A stretch of 63,413 nucleotides of DNA from an uncultured Eubacterium sp. (GTDB lineage: Bacteria > Bacillota_A > Clostridia > Lachnospirales > Lachnospiraceae). Of this stretch, positions 7,082-15,459 are shown piece by piece. How positions within the stretch are numbered: the first letter of the stretch is position 1; the number at the start of each line of letters is the position of its first letter. Under the pieces are notes generated by a model, which was not told where the DNA came from, did no database searches, and saw nothing but the letters and a program-made list of their open reading frames with translations. A program made the translations under genes and the position numbers. The stretch is from the NCBI GenBank assembly GCA_910589045.1, contig CAJUSH010000012.1, positions 1-63,413 on the forward strand, written 5' to 3'.

Positions 7082-8634
7082 TGTATAAGCTTGGTATCGA
7101 TGTAGGCGGCACAAATACGGACGCCGTCTTAATTGATGAAAATCTAAACGTAGCGGCCAGCGTGAAAAGGCACTCTACAAAGGACGTCTACAGCGGCATC
7201 CTCGGGGCGGTACGCGACGTTTTAAAGGAATCCGGTGTCAACCCCTCCGAAATCCGTCAGGCGATGCTTGGAACGACCCAGTGTACCAATGCCATCGTGG
7301 AGCGCAAAGGGCTTGCTTCGATCGGAATCCTGCGCATCGGCGCCCCCGCGTCCCTCGGCATCGTGCCGATGGTGGACTGGACGGCGGATTTAAAGGAGAT
7401 CGCCGTGGATACCGCCATGGTCGGCGGCGGCTTTGAGTTTGACGGAAAGGAGCTTGCGCCCTTCGACGAGGAGGCTGCAAGAGACTTTTTCCTCCGGTTA
7501 AAGGAAAAGGACGTAAAATCCGTCGCCATCTCCTGCGTATTTTCCACGGTCCGAAACGACCACGAACTGGCGGCGGCAAAGCTGTGCCGTGAAATCATGG
7601 GCGAGGATACCCATGTATCCATTTCCAGCGAGATCGGCTCTATGGGACTGATTGAGCGCGAAAACGCAACGATTTTAAATGCCGCGCTCTACCATGTGGC
7701 GGAATCCTTCACGGAGGGCTTTGCCCGAAGCTTAAAAGAAGAGGGAATCGCCAATGCGGATATCTACCTCTCCCAGAACGACGGCACGCTCATGACCATG
7801 GAATACGCCAGACGCTACCCGATTCTGACCATCGCCTGCGGCCCTACCAACTCCATCCGCGGCGCCTGCTATTTAAGCAGCTTAAAGGACGCCGTCGTCG
7901 TAGATGTGGGCGGCACAACAACGGACCTGGGCGTTATCCAGAACGGCTTCCCCCGGGAGAGCGGCGTCGCCGTCACCATCGGCGGCGTGCGCACCAATTT
8001 CCGTATGCCGGATGTGATCTCCATCGGTCTCGGCGGCGGCTCCATCGTCCGCGAGGAGCCTGACGGAAGCGTGACCGTCGGCCCGGATTCGGTGGGCTAC
8101 CAGATCACGGAAAAGGCGCTTGTATTTGGCGGAAATGTGTGTACGGCTACGGATATCGCAGTCCGTCTCGGCCTTACCGCGCTGGGGGATGCGTCAAAGG
8201 TTTCCCACCTGTCCGGGGATTTTGCGAAAAAAGCTCTTGCAGCGATCACCACCCTTGTGGAGGACAGCCTCGATGCCATGAAGGTTTCCAGCGGCGACGT
8301 GGACCTGATCCTTGTGGGCGGCGGCTCCATCATCCTTCCCGGGAAGCTCTCGGGCGCACGCACGGTCACAAAGCCCGCATCCGGCGTTGTCGCAAACGCC
8401 ATCGGCTCGGCGATCTCCAAGGTATCGGGGAATTACGAAAAGCTGGTGGATTATCTCACGCAGCCCCGCGAGGAGGCGCTCGCGCAGGCAAAGGCAGATG
8501 CCGTCGAGCTTGCCGTGGAGGCCGGGGCGCTCCGTGAGACGGTGGAAATTATTGACGTGGAGGACGTTCCCCTGCAATACTACCCGGGCAATACAAACCG
8601 GGTGAAGGTGAAAGCGGCGGGGGATCTGAAATAA
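7081..8634 (+). CDS. Hydantoinase/oxoprolinase (HyuA-like) family protein
   Basis: A 517-residue ASKHA-type protein related to the HyuA half of ATP-dependent hydantoinases and 5-oxoprolinase. The N-terminal domain begins YKLGIDVGGTNTDAVLID, a phosphate-binding loop. The second phosphate motif is VVVDVGGTTTDLGVI, and GLGGGSIVREEP and ILVGGGSIILPG mark the later ATP-fold segments. It is shorter than classical HyuA (about 690 residues), as in members that pair with DUF917 proteins. No HyuB subunit is present, so it need not be a true hydantoinase. The start codon overlaps the DUF917 stop. The operon ends at the hairpin at 8681. Confidence 0.82.
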   Translation: MYKLGIDVGGTNTDAVLIDENLNVAASVKRHSTKDVYSGILGAVRDVLKESGVNPSEIRQAMLGTTQCTNAIVERKGLASIGILRIGAPASLGIVPMVDWTADLKEIAVDTAMVGGGFEFDGKELAPFDEEAARDFFLRLKEKDVKSVAISCVFSTVRNDHELAAAKLCREIMGEDTHVSISSEIGSMGLIERENATILNAALYHVAESFTEGFARSLKEEGIANADIYLSQNDGTLMTMEYARRYPILTIACGPTNSIRGACYLSSLKDAVVVDVGGTTTDLGVIQNGFPRESGVAVTIGGVRTNFRMPDVISIGLGGGSIVREEPDGSVTVGPDSVGYQITEKALVFGGNVCTATDIAVRLGLTALGDASKVSHLSGDFAKKALAAITTLVEDSLDAMKVSSGDVDLILVGGGSIILPGKLSGARTVTKPASGVVANAIGSAISKVSGNYEKLVDYLTQPREEALAQAKADAVELAVEAGALRETVEIIDVEDVPLQYYPGNTNRVKVKAAGDLK

Positions 8635-8680
8635 TATGATTGCGAAACCGGCGGAGCGGTTTTAGCTTCGCAGAGGAAAA

Positions 8681-8716
8681 CAGCGCCTGCCCTCGCTTCT
8701 CCGGGGGCAGGCGCTG
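8681..8716 (-). terminator. Shared terminator between HyuA-like gene and argD
   Basis: CAGCGCCTGCCC (8681-8692) and GGGCAGGCGCTG (8705-8716) form a perfect 12-bp stem between convergent genes. On the minus strand the stem is followed by TTTT, so it best terminates argD. It may also stop the plus-strand operon. Confidence 0.65.
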
Positions 8717-8768
8717 CGTATCCAATGGGATACTATGGCTCGGATGTGAAATATAACAACTGCTTCGT

Positions 8769-9959
8769 CTACAGGCACGTCTCCAGCTTTTCGATCATTT
8801 CATCCACATGCTCTTTTTCTATGATAAGCGGCGGCACAAACCGCAGCACATCGCTTCCCGCGGTAATCAGGAGCAGACCCTGCTCCAGTGCCCTTGCGGA
8901 TATCTCTCCCACCTTTCTGGTGCAGACTACGCCCTGCATGAGGCCCACGCCGCGCCGCGCGCTCAGGCAGTCGTGCTTTGCCACCAGCTCGTCCAGCCGC
9001 GCTGAAAGGTAGTCCCCCACCTCACGCACATGAGCCGGGATGTCGTCGCGCTCCATCATCTCCAGTACCTTTTTCACGGCGGCGCCCACCAGCGGATTGC
9101 CGCCGTAGGTAGTGCCGTGGTCCCCCGGCATGAGAGACTGATCCGCCACGCGCTGTGTCATAACAAACGCGCCCACCGGAACACCGCAGCCCAGTGCCTT
9201 TGCGCACGCCATGATATCGGGCTTCACGCCGAGGCCCTGCCATGCAAACATGCTTCCGGTGCGCCCCATACCGCATTGAATCTCGTCCAGAATGAGCAGT
9301 GCATCATGGGCGTCGCACAGGCTCCTCACGCCCTCCAAAAACTCCTTTGTCGCCGGATAGATGCCGCCCTCACCCTGAACCGTCTCCAGAATCACGGCAC
9401 AGGTCCGATCGCTGAACGCCGCCTTCACACTCTCCGGATCATTGTAATCCGCATATTTCACACCGGGCATGAGCGGCTCGAAGGGCTCCCGGTAATGTGC
9501 GTTTCCGGTGACGGAAAGCGCACCGATCGTTCTGCCGTGAAACGACTGGTTCATTGCGATAATCTCATGGCCCCCATGGCCGTCTCTGGTGTAGGCGTAT
9601 TTTTTTGCCGCCTTGATAGCGCCCTCGATCGCCTCCGCGCCGCTGTTTGTGAAAAACACCCGGTCCATGCCGCTTGCCCTTTTCAGCGCCGCCGCCGCAT
9701 CTGCAACCGGCACATTGTAGTACAGGTTGGACGTGTGAATCAGCCTGTCAATCTGTGCCTTCAACGCGTCGTTGTACTCTTTATTCTGATAGCCGAAGGC
9801 CATAACGGCAATGCCCGCCGCAAAATCCAGATATTTTTTCCCGTCGGTGTCGTAGAGGTAAACCCCCTCCCCTTTATCCAGCACCAGGGAAAATCGGTTG
9901 TATACGTGGAGCAGCACCTGCTCCGCCTCGTTAATCTGCGTCTGTTTCTTATTCTCCAT
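8769..9959 (-). CDS. argD: Acetylornithine aminotransferase
   Basis: A 396-residue class III PLP aminotransferase that converts N-acetylglutamate semialdehyde to N-acetylornithine with glutamate as amino donor. Seen: the FTNSGAEAIEGAIKAAKK segment, ILDEIQCGMGRTG with the cofactor-binding Asp, and the PLP lysine in MACAKALGCGVPVGAF. Length is normal. It overlaps the end of argB by 11 bp and is the last gene of argC-GNAT-argJ-argB-argD, whose order fixes the identification over the closely related GABA or ornithine aminotransferases. Confidence 0.93.
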   Translation of the reverse strand: MENKKQTQINEAEQVLLHVYNRFSLVLDKGEGVYLYDTDGKKYLDFAAGIAVMAFGYQNKEYNDALKAQIDRLIHTSNLYYNVPVADAAAALKRASGMDRVFFTNSGAEAIEGAIKAAKKYAYTRDGHGGHEIIAMNQSFHGRTIGALSVTGNAHYREPFEPLMPGVKYADYNDPESVKAAFSDRTCAVILETVQGEGGIYPATKEFLEGVRSLCDAHDALLILDEIQCGMGRTGSMFAWQGLGVKPDIMACAKALGCGVPVGAFVMTQRVADQSLMPGDHGTTYGGNPLVGAAVKKVLEMMERDDIPAHVREVGDYLSARLDELVAKHDCLSARRGVGLMQGVVCTRKVGEISARALEQGLLLITAGSDVLRFVPPLIIEKEHVDEMIEKLETCL

Positions 9960-10845
9960 GATAAAATTTCTGCTCCTTATCTCCTAAGATTGCGGTGCCG
10001 ACGCCCTTATTCGTAAAAATTTCAAGGAGCAGGCAATGTGCAATGCGCCCGTCCAGAATATGTACCCGGGAAACGCCCTCCTCCATGGCATCGATGCAGT
10101 TGTTAAGCTTGGGCAGCATACCCCCGCCGATAAAGCCGTCGCTGATGAGCTTTCTCGCCTCGGACAGATGCAGCTCCGAAATGAGGGTGCTCTTGTCGTC
10201 CGGGTCCTTGTAAACCCCCTCGATATCCGTCAGAAACGCCAGCTTCTCCGCGTTCACCGCCTTTGCGATAGCGCAGGCTGCGTCGTCCGCGTTGATGTTA
10301 TAGGACTGGTAATTTTCGTCCATGCCGATCGGCCCTACAATCGGCAGAAAATCCTTCTCCAAAAGGTCGTAGAGGATTTTCGGGCTGACCTCGGTGATCT
10401 CGCCCACATAGCCGATATCCTCGCCGTCCGCATACTTTTTTTCTACCTTTAAAAGCCCGCCGTCCTTTCCGGTGATGCCGACCCCCAGCACACCCAGCTT
10501 TTGCACAAGCTGTACGAGCGATTTGTTCACCTTATTTAATACCATCTCGGCGATCTCCATCGTCGGCTCGTCGGTGACGCGCAGCCCGTTCACAAAATGC
10601 GGCTCCATGCCTGCCTTTTCCACCCACTTGCTGATCTCCTTGCCGCCGCCGTGGACGATGATCGGCTTAAAGCCAACCAGCTTTAAGAGCACCACATCCT
10701 GAATCACGCTGTTTTTCAGCGCCTCGTCCACCATGGCGCTGCCGCCGTACTTTACTACAATGATCTTGCGGTTGAAGCGCTGGATGTAGGGCAGCGCCTC
10801 CACCAGTACCTGTGCCTTCTGCAAAATATTATCCATGTTTTCCAT
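9949..10845 (-). CDS. argB: Acetylglutamate kinase
   Basis: A 298-residue amino-acid kinase that phosphorylates N-acetylglutamate, the usually feedback-controlled second step of arginine synthesis. The ATP and substrate motifs IIVVKYGGSAM, IVHGGGKEIS and VGLTGKDGG-like GVGITGKDGG are present, as is NINADDAACAIAKA near the C-terminal half. The N-terminal helix before VKYGG (about 25 residues) is of the sort seen in arginine-sensitive hexameric enzymes, so arginine inhibition is plausible. It lies between argJ and argD in the operon. Confidence 0.94.
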   Translation of the reverse strand: MENMDNILQKAQVLVEALPYIQRFNRKIIVVKYGGSAMVDEALKNSVIQDVVLLKLVGFKPIIVHGGGKEISKWVEKAGMEPHFVNGLRVTDEPTMEIAEMVLNKVNKSLVQLVQKLGVLGVGITGKDGGLLKVEKKYADGEDIGYVGEITEVSPKILYDLLEKDFLPIVGPIGMDENYQSYNINADDAACAIAKAVNAEKLAFLTDIEGVYKDPDDKSTLISELHLSEARKLISDGFIGGGMLPKLNNCIDAMEEGVSRVHILDGRIAHCLLLEIFTNKGVGTAILGDKEQKFYHGE

Positions 10846-10930
10846 AACTGAATTCTCCTGTTCCTTTTCTAAGGTATCGCCCGTTCGCCTTCGCTCGCGG
10901 GCATATCGTCGGAAGGTATTTTCAAAAATG

Positions 10931-12154
10931 CTACGATCGGTAATCCGCGTTGATTTTTACGTAATCGCAGGTCAGATCACAGCCCCACGCGACAGCCGAC
11001 GCCTCACCCATCTTCATATCGCAGATGGCGGTGACTGCCTCCTGCGATAAAATCTCTGTGGCCCTTTCCTCGCTGTAATTTAACGCCACGCCGTTCTCAA
11101 TGATCTGCAAACGGCCCGCCGCGCTCTCAAAATATAAATCCACGCGCTCCGGGTCAAAGGTCACGCCGCTGTAGCCCAGCGCGCACAAAATCCGGCCCCA
11201 GTTTGCGTCATGCCCGCAGATCGCCGCCTTTGTGAGATTCGAGCAGACCACGGATTTTGAGAGCGTCACCGCATCCGCCTTCGACGCGGCATTTACTACC
11301 TTCACCTCAAAGAGCGCCGTCGCTCCCTCGCCGTCCCCGGCGATCAGCTTTGCCAGCTCCGTATTTACGGCGTTGAGCGCCTCCACAAACGCGTCATACG
11401 CCGCGCCCTTTTCGGTGATTGGCGTATTGCCTGCCGCCCCGTTTGCCAGCAGCAGCACCGTGTCATTCGTTGACGTGTCCCCGTCCACGGAAACCATGTT
11501 GAAGGTATCCTTCACGCTCTCCCGAAGCGCCTCCTTCATGAGCGCCCCGTCGATCGCCGCATCACTTGTCACAAATCCCAGCATCGTACACATATTCGGA
11601 TGAATCATACCGGAGCCCTTGCACATGCCGCCCACGGTAACGCGCACGCCGTCCACCTCGAAGGTCACCGCCGCCTCCTTCGGCTTCGTGTCCGTCGTCA
11701 TGATCGCCTCTGCCGCGGCATGTCCCGCCTCAATGGTTTCCGAAAGCCCCGGCACCATTGCCTCGACCCCCGCCCGGATGCGCTCCATGGGAAGCTGTGC
11801 CCCGATGACACCCGTAGACGCCACGCACACGCTTTCCGCCGGAATCTGCTGCAGGTCTGCCAGCACCTGAGCGGTCCTTTTGCAATAGCCCATGCCCTCG
11901 GCGCCGGTACACGCATTGGCGATGCCCGCATTGATAACCACCCCGTGCACCGCTCTGCCGCTCTCCACGATGTCGCGGTCCCAGATGACCGGCGCCGCCT
12001 TCACCACATTTGTCGTAAAGGTGCCAGCCGCCGCACAGGGGCGCGCGCTGTAGATTAACGCCATGTCCTTGCGGTTCTCATATTTGATATGTGCTGCTGC
12101 GGCCGCCGCCGCAAAGCCCTTTGCCGCGGTCACGCCGCCTTTGATCTTTTCCAT
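10931..12154 (-). CDS. argJ: Glutamate N-acetyltransferase / ornithine acetyltransferase
   Basis: A 407-residue ArgJ that moves the acetyl group from N-acetylornithine to glutamate and, in bifunctional forms, also acetylates glutamate from acetyl-CoA. The self-cleavage site KGSGMIHPNMCTMLGF is present. The Thr nucleophile is kept and the residue before it is Cys where Ala is usual. CGHDANWGRILCALGYSGV is the conserved C-terminal segment. Whether it is monofunctional or bifunctional cannot be told by eye. This matters because a GNAT of unknown role sits just upstream in the same operon. Confidence 0.93.
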   Translation of the reverse strand: MEKIKGGVTAAKGFAAAAAAAHIKYENRKDMALIYSARPCAAAGTFTTNVVKAAPVIWDRDIVESGRAVHGVVINAGIANACTGAEGMGYCKRTAQVLADLQQIPAESVCVASTGVIGAQLPMERIRAGVEAMVPGLSETIEAGHAAAEAIMTTDTKPKEAAVTFEVDGVRVTVGGMCKGSGMIHPNMCTMLGFVTSDAAIDGALMKEALRESVKDTFNMVSVDGDTSTNDTVLLLANGAAGNTPITEKGAAYDAFVEALNAVNTELAKLIAGDGEGATALFEVKVVNAASKADAVTLSKSVVCSNLTKAAICGHDANWGRILCALGYSGVTFDPERVDLYFESAAGRLQIIENGVALNYSEERATEILSQEAVTAICDMKMGEASAVAWGCDLTCDYVKINADYRS

Positions 12155-12305
12155 AATAAATCACGCATTCCTTTCGTTTCACTCAGGCACAGACAACAAT
12201 GAAAAATCATATTTTTCACACGATCAGCCCTCTTCTCTTATTTTTATGCTTCAATGCCGGACCAGAAAGTCCCGCGGATTTTCTGCGTTTTCACATCCGC
12301 TGCTT

Positions 12306-12776
12306 TTACTGGCCCGAAACAGTTACAAATTCCGTGATGTTTGCATCATTTAACGTAAAATCATAATAATTTAAATCGTCGCGGAACGTCCAGCCCACGC
12401 TCTTCCAGAAGCGGTTTCCCACCTCATTGCGCTTGAAGGCGATGAGGCTGACCTTGTTGATCTGCTCCGCCTGCAACGCCCGCATACACGCCACCGCCAT
12501 TGCCTTTCCGATCCCCTGCTTCCGGTAGCCCGCGTGGACACACACATGGTAAAAGCAGCCCCGCCTGCCGTCATGCCCGCAGAGAATCGCACCCACCACC
12601 TGTTCGCCGTCCAGCGCTACCATGCTTGTGGTAGGGTTTCGCCGCAGAAAGCGTCCCACGCCCTCCGCGGAATCGTCGATGCTGCGGATGCCAAAGCCCC
12701 TTATCGTCACCCACAGCTTATATACGTTATCGTAATCCGCTTCCGTCATCGGACGGATTTCTATGTGTTCCTTCAT
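12306..12776 (-). CDS. GNAT N-acetyltransferase inside the arginine operon
   Basis: A 156-residue GNAT protein with the acetyl-CoA-binding segment VCVHAGYRKQGIGKAMAVAC (R/QxxGxG/A type) and a C-terminal RNEVGNRFWKSVGW motif. It lies between argC and argJ on the same strand, 33 bp after argC, so it is very likely cotranscribed. Short stand-alone GNAT proteins can supply N-acetylglutamate in some bacteria, so an anaplerotic acetylglutamate synthase is a reasonable guess. A generic acetyltransferase is equally possible from sequence alone. The 150-bp gap to argJ has no other gene. Confidence 0.78.
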   Translation of the reverse strand: MKEHIEIRPMTEADYDNVYKLWVTIRGFGIRSIDDSAEGVGRFLRRNPTTSMVALDGEQVVGAILCGHDGRRGCFYHVCVHAGYRKQGIGKAMAVACMRALQAEQINKVSLIAFKRNEVGNRFWKSVGWTFRDDLNYYDFTLNDANITEFVTVSGQ

Positions 12777-12809
12777 TATTTTTGTATCCTCCGCAGCGGC
12801 TCCGTGCTC

Positions 12810-13868
12810 TTACGGGAAGCTGGGTACAAGGCGAAGCCCTTCCGTTTCCTCCAGCGCGAACATCAGATTCATATTCTGCACCGCCTGACCTGCCGCGCCC
12901 TTTACCAGATTATCCAGAGCACCCATCAGGATCACGCGTCCGGTGCGCTCGTCCACAGTAACATTGATATCCACAAAATTACTGCCTTCCACCCACTTTG
13001 TCTCGGGACACTCCCCCTTCGGCAATACCCGCACAAAGTATTCATCTGCATAATATTTCTCACAGGCGGCGCGAAGCTCCCTCTCCGTGGGATAGGAGCC
13101 GTCCCCTTTTTTCACAAGCGATGCATATTCGGTCACGAGGATTCCCCGGTTCATGGGAACAAGGTGGGGGGTAAAGGTAATTGCAACCTCGCGTCCCGCC
13201 GCATAGCCGAGCTGCTCCTCGATCTCCGGTGTGTGCCGGTGGGTCGCCACGCCGTATGCCTTCATATTTTCGTTGACCTCGCAGAACAGATTCGGCAGCT
13301 TCGCGCCCCGTCCCGCGCCGCTCGTCCCGCTCTTCGCATCCACGATAAGCGTGTCCGGGTCAATGAGTCCCTCCTTCACGAGCGGATAAGCCGTCAAAAT
13401 AGAGCAGGTCGTGTAGCAGCCGGGATTTGCGATCAGTCTTGTCTGCCTGTTTACCTGTCCCCGGTTGATCTCGCACAGCCCGTACACTGCCTGCGCAATC
13501 AGCTGCGGCGACTGGTGGGTGATGCCGTACCACTTTTCATAGGTCGTGACATCCTTAATACGGTAGTCGGCGCTCAGATCGATAAACCGCGTTTTTTCCA
13601 AAAGCGCATCGTTTAAGATTCCGCCGAGATACCCCTGGGGCGTCGCGGTGAAAATCACATCCACCTGCCCGGCCAGCGCCTCGATGTTGTCATCCATGCA
13701 CGATGCATCCACCAGCTCAAAAAAATTGCGGTAAATCCTTGCATATGCTTCATCCACGTAGCTGCGGGAGCCGTACCACACAACCTCCACGTCTTTATGT
13801 CTCAAAAGGATGCGGACAAGCTCTGCGCCCGCATATCCGGTGGAACCGATAATTCCTGCTTTAATCAT
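12810..13868 (-). CDS. argC: N-acetyl-gamma-glutamyl-phosphate reductase
   Basis: A 352-residue NADPH-dependent reductase, first gene of the arginine operon. It has the N-terminal nucleotide-binding loop IIGSTGYAGAELVRIL, the catalytic Cys in LIANPGCYTT, and HRHTPEIEQL-like HRHTPEIEEQLG. Length fits the long type-1 ArgC. The start follows GCAGGAAAAAGAG. Its promoter (13927-13955) and ARG-box-like palindromes lie in the divergent gap with argG. Confidence 0.94.
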   Translation of the reverse strand: MIKAGIIGSTGYAGAELVRILLRHKDVEVVWYGSRSYVDEAYARIYRNFFELVDASCMDDNIEALAGQVDVIFTATPQGYLGGILNDALLEKTRFIDLSADYRIKDVTTYEKWYGITHQSPQLIAQAVYGLCEINRGQVNRQTRLIANPGCYTTCSILTAYPLVKEGLIDPDTLIVDAKSGTSGAGRGAKLPNLFCEVNENMKAYGVATHRHTPEIEEQLGYAAGREVAITFTPHLVPMNRGILVTEYASLVKKGDGSYPTERELRAACEKYYADEYFVRVLPKGECPETKWVEGSNFVDINVTVDERTGRVILMGALDNLVKGAAGQAVQNMNLMFALEETEGLRLVPSFP

Positions 13869-13926
13869 CTCTTTTTCCTGCCTTTTCTAATATCCGTTTC
13901 TTTCTGCCTTCTTTTATGCTTTTCCT

Positions 13927-13955
13927 ATACTAATACTATTTTCTCTATTCGTAAA
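13927..13955 (-). promoter_or_regulatory. Promoter of argC-GNAT-argJBD
   Basis: Minus-strand TTTACG (13955-13950) and TAGTAT (13932-13927) lie 17 bp apart, about 60 bp upstream of the argC start. The ARG-box-like palindromes begin 27 bp beyond the -35 box. Confidence 0.5.
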
Positions 13956-13972
13956 GAGTTTTTCACAATTTT

Positions 13973-14002
13973 TTGAATATTTTATGCATAATTATGCATA
14001 AT
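13973..14002 (+). promoter_or_regulatory. Promoter of argG
   Basis: TTGAAT (13973-13978) and CATAAT (13997-14002) are 18 bp apart. The proposed -10 lies inside the first ARG-box-like palindrome, so repressor binding would block RNA polymerase. Confidence 0.5.
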
Positions 14003-14031
14003 CAAACCATTTTATGCATCATTTTTGCATA
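13982..14031. promoter_or_regulatory. Two ARG-box-like operators between argC and argG
   Basis: TTATGCATAATTATGCATAA (13982-14001) is a perfect 20-bp palindrome. A second, imperfect copy follows with ATGCAT at 14014 and TTGCAT at 14025. The four half-sites start at 13984, 13994, 14014 and 14025, close to a 10-bp phase. The AT-rich centre and TGCAT/ATGCA arms resemble ArgR/AhrC operators. Position between the divergent arginine operons supports that. Confidence 0.7.
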
Positions 14032-14120
14032 TTATTTCAGTTGCATGATAAGTGGAATTGATGTATGATGGTAGCAACGCGGCTGTGAAGCCAAGCTCAA
14101 GCAAAAGGAGAAAAGAACTT

Positions 14121-15344
14121 ATGAAAGAAAAAGTTGTTTTAGCATACTCGGGAGGACTCGACACGACGGCGATCATCCCGTGGTTAAAGGAAACCTACGA
14201 TTATGACGTTATCTGCTGCTGCATCGACTGCGGGCAGGAGGAGGAGCTGGACGGACTGGACGAGCGCGCAAAGCTCTCCGGCGCGACCAAATTGTACATT
14301 GAGGATATCACCGACGAATTTGCGGAGGATTTCATCATGCCCTGCGTGATGGGAAGCGCCGTCTACGAGCACAAATATCTGCTCGGAACGTCCATGGCGC
14401 GGCCGGGCATCGCGAAGCGTCTCGTGGAGATTGCCCGCAAGGAGAACGCCGTTGCCATCTGCCACGGCGCGACCGGAAAGGGCAACGACCAAATCCGCTT
14501 CGAGCTTGGCATCAAGGCGCTGGCACCCGACATTAAAATTATCGCCCCCTGGCGTGACGACAAATGGCAGATGGACTCCCGCGAGGCCGAGATTGCATAC
14601 TGCAAGGCACACGGCATCAATCTTCCCTTTAGCACCGACAGCAGCTACAGCCGCGACCGCAACCTCTGGCACATCAGCCACGAAGGGCTGGAGCTGGAGG
14701 TTCCTTCCTGCGAGCCGAACTACGAGCATCTGCTGGTGCTCAGCGTCACACCGGAAAAGGCACCCGATACGCCGGAATACGTGACCATGACCTTTGAGGC
14801 GGGCGTTCCCAAATCCGTCAACGGCAAGGAGATGAAGGTCGCAGACATTATCCGTGAGCTGAACCGTCTCGGCGGCAAGCACGGCATCGGCATCATCGAT
14901 ATCGTGGAAAATCGGGTAGTCGGCATGAAAAGCCGGGGTGTATACGAGACACCCGGCGGGACGATTCTCATGGAGGCGCACGACCAGCTCGAGGAGCTGA
15001 TCCTCGACCGCGAGACGATGGCTGCAAAGCTGGAAATCGGCAGGCGTCTGGCACAGGTTGTCTACGAGGGCAAATGGTTCACACCCCTTCGCGAGGCACA
15101 GCAGGCATTTATCGAATCCACCCAGAAGTACGTGACCGGCGAGGTAAAATTCAAGCTTTACAAGGGCACCATTTTTAAGGCGGGCACGACCTCGCCCTAC
15201 TCCCTCTACAGCGAGAGCCTTGCAAGCTTTACCACCGGGGATCAGTACGACCACCACGATGCAGAGGGCTTCATCACCCTCTTCGGCCTGCCCTCCAAGG
15301 TTCGGGCACAGAAGATGATCGAGATCAGCCAAAACAAAAAATAA
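14121..15344 (+). CDS. argG: Argininosuccinate synthase
   Basis: A 407-residue ATP-pyrophosphatase-type ligase that joins citrulline and aspartate. The PP-loop VLAYSGGLDTTAIIPWLKE opens the protein. ICHGATGKGNDQIRFE and STDSSYSRDRNLWHISHEG are conserved active-site stretches. The start at 14121 follows AAAAGGAGAAAAGAACTT. An upstream in-frame ATG (14052) lacks a ribosome site and family similarity. It is divergent from argCJBD and shares the regulatory gap. argF, argH and carAB are not in the window. Confidence 0.95.
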   Translation: MKEKVVLAYSGGLDTTAIIPWLKETYDYDVICCCIDCGQEEELDGLDERAKLSGATKLYIEDITDEFAEDFIMPCVMGSAVYEHKYLLGTSMARPGIAKRLVEIARKENAVAICHGATGKGNDQIRFELGIKALAPDIKIIAPWRDDKWQMDSREAEIAYCKAHGINLPFSTDSSYSRDRNLWHISHEGLELEVPSCEPNYEHLLVLSVTPEKAPDTPEYVTMTFEAGVPKSVNGKEMKVADIIRELNRLGGKHGIGIIDIVENRVVGMKSRGVYETPGGTILMEAHDQLEELILDRETMAAKLEIGRRLAQVVYEGKWFTPLREAQQAFIESTQKYVTGEVKFKLYKGTIFKAGTTSPYSLYSESLASFTTGDQYDHHDAEGFITLFGLPSKVRAQKMIEISQNKK

Positions 15345-15362
15345 TACTCAGCATAACACACA

Positions 15363-15400
15363 AAGCTCCAACCGCTTCCTGTAACGGTTGGAGCTTTTCT
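15363..15400 (+). terminator. Terminator of argG
   Basis: AAGCTCCAACCG (15363-15374) pairs perfectly with CGGTTGGAGCTT (15385-15396), followed by TTCT. Confidence 0.85.
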
Positions 15401-15459
15401 GCTAATTCGCTCTTATCACAGCCGATTCGCACTTCGGCGCCAGAAACAGTCACCGGCCA

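Noticed and set aside
9030..10016. 328-residue plus-strand frame opposite argD
   Set aside because: It is antisense to a clearly conserved gene, has no ribosome site and no recognisable motif. High GC makes long antisense frames common here.
12534..13616. 360-residue plus-strand frame opposite argC
   Set aside because: Antisense shadow of argC and the GNAT gene without family features.
14184..15332. 382-residue minus-strand frame opposite argG
   Set aside because: Antisense shadow of argG; composition is typical of a reversed coding frame.
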